DNA of 10,537 nt from assembly GCA_002313795.1 (NCBI GenBank), contig DCCL01000018.1:1-10537 (forward strand), read 5' to 3'. The notes beneath the pieces were generated by a model that was not told the DNA's origin, did not search any database, and saw only the letters and a list, made by a program, of their open reading frames with translations. Below, one piece after another: positions 5,545 through 10,537 of this stretch. The stretch is from Faecalibacterium prausnitzii. Its GTDB lineage: Bacteria; Bacillota; Clostridia; Oscillospirales; Ruminococcaceae. Numbering within the stretch: the first letter of the stretch is position 1; each line of letters begins with the position of its first letter. The position numbers were made by a program, and so were the translations under genes.

Positions 5545-6249
5545 ATGAAAAAACTGCTTCCTTACGGAAAAACTGTCTTTGCAGCTGCCGTGGTGCTCGC
5601 TTTTCTTGGCATCTATCTCTGGGCGATGTTCCGGCCCGGCGTCTGGCTGCAGGATGTCTTTTTGTATCGGCAGGCCGACGGCAGTTTTTCGGGTAAGGAT
5701 GCCGATTTCTCCTACACCATGCAGCTGACCCGGACAGAGGACGGTGCCGAAGTACAGTTCGCGTTGGATGGAGAGACAAAAACTTACCGCATTCTGGCAG
5801 ACCTGGTGCCGGGAGCATGGAGCACCCCGGATGTGAAGATATATGAAGGCGAAAACCTTCTCTTTGAAGGCGAAGCGCAGGGAGACCCCGGCGACGCACT
5901 GCTCTGGAACGCAGAAGATGACGCTCTGGCCGACGGCGTGAATGTCATCGCCAACGGCGAATACCAGAAAAGCGACCTCTGGCCTACCTGCACATGGCTC
6001 TATAATGTTGCCATCGGGGGCAGGCAGGAGACGCGGGGAAATCCGGGTTTTCTCATCCTGATGGGGGTGCTGGCCCTCCTGCTGATTCTGGACATCCGGT
6101 TCCCACTGCTGTTCTGGAACCTGAACCATCGGCTGGAAGTGTCCGGCGGTGAGCCCAGCGAGTGGTATTACACCAGCCAGCGGATCGGACGGGTCATGCT
6201 GGCGGGCGGCATGGCGGCGGCAGCAGCCGCAGGTTTATTTGTTCACTGA
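5545..6249 (+). CDS. Hypothetical membrane protein with an extracytoplasmic domain
   Basis: I do not recognise this 234-aa protein. A basic start (MKKLLPYGK) leads into a first hydrophobic helix at about residues 10-28. About 130 polar residues follow, rich in Asp, Glu, Gly and aromatic residues and with alternating beta-strand-like segments (SYTMQLTRTEDGAEVQFALDG), so this part probably lies outside the membrane. A second helix occurs near 168-187, then a hydrophilic loop containing SEWYYTSQRIGRV, and a last Ala/Gly-rich helix ends just before the C-terminus. AAGGAGG lies 7 nt before the ATG, a near-ideal site that decides the start. No clear promoter of its own was found between the toxin-like terminator and the ATG. 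The gene is followed by its own terminator and converges with hemW. Confidence 0.8.
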   Translation: MKKLLPYGKTVFAAAVVLAFLGIYLWAMFRPGVWLQDVFLYRQADGSFSGKDADFSYTMQLTRTEDGAEVQFALDGETKTYRILADLVPGAWSTPDVKIYEGENLLFEGEAQGDPGDALLWNAEDDALADGVNVIANGEYQKSDLWPTCTWLYNVAIGGRQETRGNPGFLILMGVLALLLILDIRFPLLFWNLNHRLEVSGGEPSEWYYTSQRIGRVMLAGGMAAAAAAGLFVH

Positions 6250-6288
6250 ATCTCAGAGACTGTTTGTATCAGGATTGCACCCCACATG

Positions 6289-6323
6289 AACGGCCCTTTT
6301 GTCGGTCGGCATAGGCCGTTTTT
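6289..6323 (+). terminator. Intrinsic terminator after the hypothetical membrane protein
   Basis: AACGGCC (6289-6295) pairs with GGCCGTT (6314-6320) around an 18-nt loop and runs into TTTTT (6319-6323). No matching T-run exists on the minus strand, so it serves the plus-strand gene rather than hemW. Confidence 0.7.
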
Positions 6324-6324
6324 C

Positions 6325-7407
6325 TTACAGCAGTTCCGCAAGGATGCTGTTCTGTACGATGAGCCCGGCGGGGGTCAGGGCGAGAGTGTGGCCGTCGAAG
6401 CTGGCGTAGCCGCTCTTCACACAGTTTTGCACAAAGGCCAGCTGCGAGGTGGAAAACTCTTTCCCGTAGCGTTTTTTGTACTCGTCGAGACTCAGGCCCT
6501 TCCGGAGACGGAGCTGTAAAATGAGGTAGTCTTCTGCCCCACAGCCGCCGTCCATCACCGGCGCGGCCTCGTCCCGCAGAAAGGCGTCGGTGTCGGCGGG
6601 ATAATAGAACCGCTTGCCGCCCATGCAGGAGTGGGCAGCGGGGCCGAGGCCCAGATAGTCGCCGCAGTCCCAGTAGATGAGGTTGTGCTTCCCCTCATAG
6701 CCCGGGCGGGCAAAGTTGGAAATCTCATACTGCCGGTAGCCGTGGTGTTCCAGCTGCTCCACGGCGTAGAGATAGAAGTCTGCCGCCTCGTCGGAAGTGG
6801 GCAGGCCCTCAGGAGGCTTGCGGCCAAAGGCGGAATCCGGCTCTATCTTCAGGAGGTAGGCCGAAATATGAGTGGCACCGCCCTCCTCAATGAGCTCCAG
6901 CGTCTCGTCGAACTCTGTCTGTGTGTAGTGGGGCAGGGCCAGCATGATATCGCCGCTGATGTTCTCGAACCCGGCCCGGCGGGCGGCGGCAAAAGCAGTC
7001 CGGGCCTGCTTGGCGGTATGGGGACGGCCCAGCGTTTTGAGCTGGCTGTCCCGGGCCGACTGGACACCGAAGGAGATGCGGTTGACACCAGCTTCCCGGA
7101 AAGCCCGGAGGGATTCTTCTGTCACCGTCTCAGGGTTGGCTTCCAGTGTGACCTCAGCCCCCGGCAGGGGAGAAGCCGCCGCGATGAGCCGGGCCGCATC
7201 TGCCGGGTCCAGCAGACTGGGGGTGCCGCCCCCAAAGTAGACCGTATCCGGATGAAGCAGGGTCTCCGGTGCGAACCGGTGCAGCTCCCGCAGAAGAGCG
7301 TCCACATAGGCGCGGGGCACGCCCCGCTGGCCCGGTGCAGAGTAAAAATCACAGTAGCGGCATTTGGAAAAACAATAGGGAATATGCAGATAAAGTCCGA
7401 GGGACAT
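6325..7407 (-). CDS. hemW: HemW-like radical SAM protein (heme chaperone family)
   Basis: This 360-aa protein resembles coproporphyrinogen III oxidase HemN, but HemW proteins act as heme-binding chaperones. A radical SAM CxxxCxxC motif (Cys12, Cys16, Cys19) binds a 4Fe-4S cluster. It is followed by DFYS, with Phe21 where HemN has a further cysteine. The SAM-binding GGGTP motif is at 59-63, LEANPET occurs near residue 95, and the HemW-type HNLIYW segment lies in the second half before a C-terminal winged-helix-like region. The length agrees with the family (about 370-380). ATG at 7407 was chosen; an in-frame TTG directly precedes it, and AAGG lies about 12 nt upstream. It is transcribed alone, divergent from the BI-1 family gene. 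HemW often sits beside lepA or hrcA in Firmicutes, and this is not seen within the window. Confidence 0.92.
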   Translation of the reverse strand: MSLGLYLHIPYCFSKCRYCDFYSAPGQRGVPRAYVDALLRELHRFAPETLLHPDTVYFGGGTPSLLDPADAARLIAAASPLPGAEVTLEANPETVTEESLRAFREAGVNRISFGVQSARDSQLKTLGRPHTAKQARTAFAAARRAGFENISGDIMLALPHYTQTEFDETLELIEEGGATHISAYLLKIEPDSAFGRKPPEGLPTSDEAADFYLYAVEQLEHHGYRQYEISNFARPGYEGKHNLIYWDCGDYLGLGPAAHSCMGGKRFYYPADTDAFLRDEAAPVMDGGCGAEDYLILQLRLRKGLSLDEYKKRYGKEFSTSQLAFVQNCVKSGYASFDGHTLALTPAGLIVQNSILAELL

Positions 7408-7448
7408 CAAATATCACAGCCTTTTTCATGAAACGTTCATTTCTATGC

Positions 7449-7477
7449 AGTATACTATATTTCGTAGACCGGGGCAA
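7449..7477 (-). promoter_or_regulatory. Possible hemW promoter, overlapping a plus-strand -10
   Basis: On the minus strand, TTGCCC (7477-7472) and TATACT (7454-7449) are 17 bp apart. The -10 lies in the palindrome AGTATACT (7449-7456), so the plus strand also reads TATACT (7451-7456). That could be the -10 for the BI-1 gene, although no good plus-strand -35 was found at the right distance. Confidence 0.35.
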
Positions 7478-7519
7478 GGCAGACGCCCGATACCCTGATT
7501 TTGAAACGGAGGATTCCTT

Positions 7520-8227
7520 ATGGATTACAACAACTATGACCGCGGCTATGCGGAGCCCTCGATGAATGCATCGGACTATATGACCCGCACCTACCGCTGG
7601 ATGGCCAGCGGACTGCTCGTCACCTTCGCAATGGCCTATATCACGGCGACCACGCCCCTTATCTATCTGGTCGATTCCCTCTATCTGCTGCTCACCATCG
7701 GTGAACTGGCTCTGGTGTTCCTGCTGAGCGCCCGGGTGCAGAGGATGTCCGTCGATGGCGCGAGGGCGGCGTTCTTCGGCTACGCCATCCTCAACGGCAT
7801 GGTGCTGAGTTATTATTTCCTCATGTTCTCGGTGGGCACGCTGGTCATGGCTTTCCTCGCTACGGCCATCTACTTCGGCCTCATGGCGATGTACGGCACC
7901 ACCACCCATAAAGACCTCACCGGCTGGGGCCCCCGCCTGATGATGGCTCTGGTGGCCATGATCGTCACCAGTCTGGTGGGTATGCTCTTCGGCTTTGGCT
8001 TCGGCACCTCGGTGCTCTACTGCGGCATCGGGTTGGTGGTCTTCATGCTGCTGACCGCCTACGACACCCAGAAGCTGCGCCAGATGTATTCTTACTACTC
8101 CGGCGACGCTGAGCTGGCCGAGAAGGCTTCCATCTACGGTGCTCTGACCCTCTATCTGGACTTCATCAACATCTTCCTGTATGTCGTCCGCCTGCTGGGT
8201 CTGAACAGCCGCAGCCGCAACAACTGA
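7520..8227 (+). CDS. Bax inhibitor-1/YccA (YbhL-type) family membrane protein
   Basis: This is a cytoplasmic-membrane protein of 235 aa with about seven hydrophobic helices, the family's usual architecture and length. Characteristic features are the N-terminal MTRTYRWMASGLLVTF segment, the AYDTQKLRQMY motif before the last helix, and the C-terminal GALTLYLDFINIFLYVVRLLG helix. Family members include BsYetJ, a pH-sensitive calcium leak channel, and E. coli YccA, a modulator of the FtsH protease. The role here is not determined by sequence. GGAGG ends 7 nt before the ATG, which fixes the start. The gene is monocistronic, divergent from hemW, and followed by a strong terminator. Confidence 0.93.
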   Translation: MDYNNYDRGYAEPSMNASDYMTRTYRWMASGLLVTFAMAYITATTPLIYLVDSLYLLLTIGELALVFLLSARVQRMSVDGARAAFFGYAILNGMVLSYYFLMFSVGTLVMAFLATAIYFGLMAMYGTTTHKDLTGWGPRLMMALVAMIVTSLVGMLFGFGFGTSVLYCGIGLVVFMLLTAYDTQKLRQMYSYYSGDAELAEKASIYGALTLYLDFINIFLYVVRLLGLNSRSRNN

Positions 8228-8244
8228 ATCTGAAAACTGCTGAA

Positions 8245-8279
8245 CGCCCCTGTCCGGGAAATCGGATGGGGGTGTTTTT
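8245..8279 (+). terminator. Intrinsic terminator after the BI-1 family gene
   Basis: A 12-bp stem (8245-8256 with 8263-8274, including three G-T pairs) closes the loop GGAAAT and is followed by TTTTT (8275-8279). Confidence 0.85.
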
Positions 8280-8368
8280 GCGTCCCGGTGAATAAACCTC
8301 CCGCTCCTGCTCCAAACTACCATCAAAGAGATGATTTCGTACACAAATATGGATTGGAGTAACGAACG

Positions 8369-9142
8369 ATGGAGCGATTCAGAAAGTTTTTGCAGGACAG
8401 GGGCTTTGCGCTGGTGCTGGCTGCCTGTCTGCTGGCGGCGGCAGCCGCCGGAGTGTGGACGGTGGGCGCGGTGCGCAGTGAGCTGAAAAAAGATCTGGAT
8501 TCGGTGCGCAGCCCGTCCAGCACGGCTCACGGCATCGATGAGGGCATCGGTTTATCCGGCATCGCCGGAGAGGAGGCAGACGAATGGCAGCAGCAGACCG
8601 AACCCGCCGCAGGCAGTGTGAGCAACGTGCCCGAATCCTCTGGTGGTGCAGCGTCCTCTTCTGGGGCGCAGTCTGGCTCTGGTTCGGTGCGCGAACCTTC
8701 CGCACTGCACACCGAGTCCTCGCCTGCCAGCAGTTCAGCTGCGCCTGCCTCCACACAGCCCGTCTCGGGACGCATCTTGAACGGCTACAGCGGGGATGAG
8801 TTGGTCTACAGCAAGACGCTGGGGGACTGGCGCACCCACAACGGCATCGACTATGCCGCAGAGCAGGGTTCTGAAGTGCTGGCCCCCACGGCAGGCAAGG
8901 TGGTGGAGACCGGCACCGATGATAGCTGGGGGCCTGTGGTAGCCATCGAGGATGACGGCGGAAGGGTCTGGCGGGTCTGCGGTACGGCAGATGCTAAAGT
9001 GAAAAAGGGAGACTCCGTTTCTGCCGGGCAAGTCATCGGCAAGGTGGGCCGGGTGAGCTGTGAGTGCGGCGAAGAGAGCCATGTCCACCTGGAAGTGAAA
9101 CAGGGCGAGCAATGGCTCGACCCGGCCAATGCAGCAAAATAA
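8369..9142 (+). CDS. Membrane-anchored M23/LytM-domain protein, SpoIIQ-like
   Basis: This 257-aa protein has a short cytoplasmic tail and one Ala/Leu-rich transmembrane helix at about 13-35. A long low-complexity Ser/Ala/Gly/Glu linker (about 75-132) leads to a C-terminal M23 domain at about 133-250. Zinc-site residues are visible as THNGID (His157, Asp161) and HVHLEV (His238, His240). The second catalytic His, usually in a Y-x-H-L motif, is not apparent; the region reads VWRVCGTADA. Activity is therefore doubtful. The layout and the YSKTLGDWRTHNGID segment resemble clostridial SpoIIQ, the forespore partner of SpoIIIAH. A general cell-wall hydrolase or activator is the alternative. GGAGT ends 8 nt before the ATG. 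It is a single-gene unit, and I saw no convincing promoter in 8280-8355. Confidence 0.85.
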   Translation: MERFRKFLQDRGFALVLAACLLAAAAAGVWTVGAVRSELKKDLDSVRSPSSTAHGIDEGIGLSGIAGEEADEWQQQTEPAAGSVSNVPESSGGAASSSGAQSGSGSVREPSALHTESSPASSSAAPASTQPVSGRILNGYSGDELVYSKTLGDWRTHNGIDYAAEQGSEVLAPTAGKVVETGTDDSWGPVVAIEDDGGRVWRVCGTADAKVKKGDSVSAGQVIGKVGRVSCECGEESHVHLEVKQGEQWLDPANAAK

Positions 9143-9158
9143 AAGAAACAGGAAGTGA

Positions 9159-9201
9159 GCACCTGCAGCCCGGAAACAGAAGGGGCCGCGGGTGCTTTTT
9201 T
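9159..9201 (+). terminator. Intrinsic terminator after the M23 gene
   Basis: GCACCTGCAGCCC (9159-9171) pairs with 9183-9195 over 13 positions with one A-C mismatch and one wobble. It is followed by six Ts (9196-9201). Confidence 0.85.
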
Positions 9202-9240
9202 ACTGTGCATTTCCATTGCTTTTAGCAGTCGATTCTGGTA

Positions 9241-9249
9241 TGATACAAT
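9241..9249 (+). promoter_or_regulatory. Extended -10 promoter of the flavoprotein gene
   Basis: TGATACAAT is an extended -10 (TG-N-TACAAT). A poor -35, TTTAGC (9221-9226), lies 17 bp upstream, which fits reliance on the extended -10. The start would be near 9256, about 38 nt before the chosen ATG. Confidence 0.6.
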
Positions 9250-9293
9250 AGAATAAATAGGAATATACGAGAAAAAAGCGGGAGGAAATGCGG

Positions 9294-10537
9294 ATGAAGG
9301 TGTTGATCGTAGGCGGTGGTGCGGCTGGTCTGATGGCGGCAGGTGCGGCAGTGCGGAAAGGGCACGAGGTGACGGTGCTGGAACACATGGAAAAACCGGC
9401 GCAGAAGATCCTCGTCACCGGCAAGGGCCGTTGCAACGTGACCAATGACTGCACGGCAGAAGAGTTCCTGCACCATGTGCGGACGAACCCCCGTTTCCTT
9501 TTCTCTTCGCTGGGGGCCTTCCCGCCGGCGAAGACCATGGAGCTTTTTGAGTCGCTGGGTGTAGAGCTGAAAGTGGAGCGGGGACGCCGGGTGTTTCCGG
9601 TGTCAGATAAGGCGGATGAGATACGGCAGGCCCTGCTGCGGTATGCTGAGGGGGCCTCCATCGTCCACGACGGAGCCAAAAAGCTCCTGCTGGAGCCGCT
9701 GGCCCAGCAGGAAGAGCCTGTCCCGGCAGCACCGGAGAATCCCAGCCACCCCAAAAAGAAAAAGCCCGGCCCGGCATTCCGCTGTGTGGGCGTCCGGGGC
9801 ACTTCGGGCCGGGAATACAAGGCCGACGCGGTGCTGGTGGCAACGGGCGGTCTGAGCTATCCCACCACCGGCTCCACCGGTGACGGCTACAAACTGGCAC
9901 AGCAGGCAGGCCACACTCTTGTGGAGCCGGTGCCCAGTCTGGTGAGCCTTGTGAGCCATGACCCCGACTGTAAAAAAATGATGGGCCTTGCCCTCAAGAA
10001 TGTGACCCTGACCCTTCACGAGGACGGCAAAGCCATCTTTGAGGAACAGGGCGAGATGCTGTTCACCCATTTCGGCATCAGCGGGCCGCTGACCCTCAGT
10101 GCATCCAGCCATCTGGGGGACATGAAAAAGCACAAATACGAAGCGTTCATCGACCTGAAGCCCGCCCTCAGCGAGGAGCAGCTCTATGACCGCATCACCC
10201 GGGATTTTGCTCTGCTGGCCAACCATGCGGCGCAGGGGGCACTGGTGAAGCTGCTGCCTTCCAGCATGCAGCCGGTGATGGTGGCGCGCTGGGGCATCGA
10301 CCCGGCCACCAAGGCCAACCAGATCACCCGGGAGCAGAAACGGGAGCTGGTGCAGCTGATGAAGCACTGGCGGGTGCCCATTGACGCCCGGGGCGACCTG
10401 GCGCATGCGGTCATCACATCGGGCGGCGTCTCGGTGAGGGAGGTAGACCCCAAGACCATGCAGAGCAAGAAGGCGCAGGGGCTTTACTTCGCGGGCGAGG
10501 TGCTGGATGTGGATGCCTATACCGGCGGCTACAATCT
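9294..10537 (+). CDS. HI0933/YhiN-family FAD-dependent oxidoreductase (3' end outside window)
   Basis: This is a flavoprotein of the HI0933/YhiN (BaiN-like) family, of uncertain physiological substrate. The visible 414 codons are open to the window edge, so only the last few residues are missing. The N-terminal Rossmann FAD motif is VGGGAAGLMAA (about 6-16). It is followed by the family signature ILVTGKGRCNVTN (39-51), VLVATGGLSYPTTGSTGDGY in the middle, MLFTHFGISGPL, and the C-terminal FAD-contacting GEVLDVDAYTGGYN at the edge. GGGAGG places ATG at 9294 at an 8-nt spacing, whereas the ATG at 9288 is too close. A Pro/Lys/Glu-rich stretch (about residues 137-161) looks like a flexible insertion. 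BaiN has been linked to bile-acid metabolism in Clostridium scindens, but this widespread family should not be read as evidence for that here. Confidence 0.93.
   Translation, partial: MKVLIVGGGAAGLMAAGAAVRKGHEVTVLEHMEKPAQKILVTGKGRCNVTNDCTAEEFLHHVRTNPRFLFSSLGAFPPAKTMELFESLGVELKVERGRRVFPVSDKADEIRQALLRYAEGASIVHDGAKKLLLEPLAQQEEPVPAAPENPSHPKKKKPGPAFRCVGVRGTSGREYKADAVLVATGGLSYPTTGSTGDGYKLAQQAGHTLVEPVPSLVSLVSHDPDCKKMMGLALKNVTLTLHEDGKAIFEEQGEMLFTHFGISGPLTLSASSHLGDMKKHKYEAFIDLKPALSEEQLYDRITRDFALLANHAAQGALVKLLPSSMQPVMVARWGIDPATKANQITREQKRELVQLMKHWRVPIDARGDLAHAVITSGGVSVREVDPKTMQSKKAQGLYFAGEVLDVDAYTGGYN

Noticed and set aside
7349..8530. A 393-codon open frame on the minus strand across the BI-1 family gene
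   Set aside because: It is the antisense shadow of a clearly conserved membrane protein, with His/Gln/Glu-rich composition and a frame crossing two terminators and promoters.
9294..10537. Bile-acid dehydroxylation gene baiN
   Set aside because: The similarity is to the broad HI0933/YhiN family. No other bai genes are in the window, so the pathway assignment is not justified.

Overview
The window looks like chromosome from a GC-rich (visually about 57-60% GC) gut Firmicute of the Oscillospiraceae, with Faecalibacterium or a close relative (Gemmiger, Subdoligranulum) most likely. This is an inference from GC-biased codon use, AGGAGG-type ribosome binding sites, sigma-A-like promoters, compact intrinsic terminators and the gene set (Crp/Fnr regulator, NMT1/SsuA-type ABC transporter, BrnQ, HemW, BI-1/YccA, M23 protein, HI0933-type flavoprotein). 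No phage, IS, CRISPR, rRNA or tRNA gene was seen.

Layout. 1-217: gene-free, rich in inverted and direct repeats. 218-904 (-): Crp/Fnr-type regulator. 1078-2103 (+): divergent ABC substrate-binding protein, with a palindrome (947-964) and a strong regulator promoter between them. 2168-3442 (-): BrnQ branched-chain amino acid transporter, convergent with the binding protein and sharing a bidirectional terminator with it. 3659-4450 and 4447-5043 (+): ABC permease and ATPase, translationally coupled by an ATGA overlap. The three ABC components look like one importer split by brnQ. 5044-5544: an apparently unannotated type I toxin-antitoxin-like locus. 5545-6249 (+): unrecognised three-helix membrane protein. 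6325-7407 (-): HemW. 7520-8227 (+): BI-1/YccA-family membrane protein. 8369-9142 (+): membrane-anchored M23/LytM-domain protein resembling SpoIIQ. 9294-end (+): HI0933/YhiN flavoprotein, cut by the window edge.

Most interesting region. At 5279-5416 a 45-codon gene encodes a hydrophobic, one-helix peptide with a charged tail and a well-placed Shine-Dalgarno. Its stop codon lies inside a perfect 14-bp inverted repeat that can terminate transcription in both directions. Facing it is a near-consensus promoter on the minus strand (TTGACA, 17 bp, TATACT; 5504-5532) that would make an RNA of about 90 nt, ending at a T6 run and overlapping the 3' end of the peptide mRNA. The long leader can pair with and hide the Shine-Dalgarno. 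This is the architecture of TxpA/RatA- and BsrG/SR4-type toxin-antitoxin loci. The peptide family itself was not identified with certainty.

The other genes are mostly single transcription units with their own terminators. The likely functional links are the split ABC importer with its neighbouring Crp/Fnr regulator, and the toxin-like peptide with its antisense RNA.
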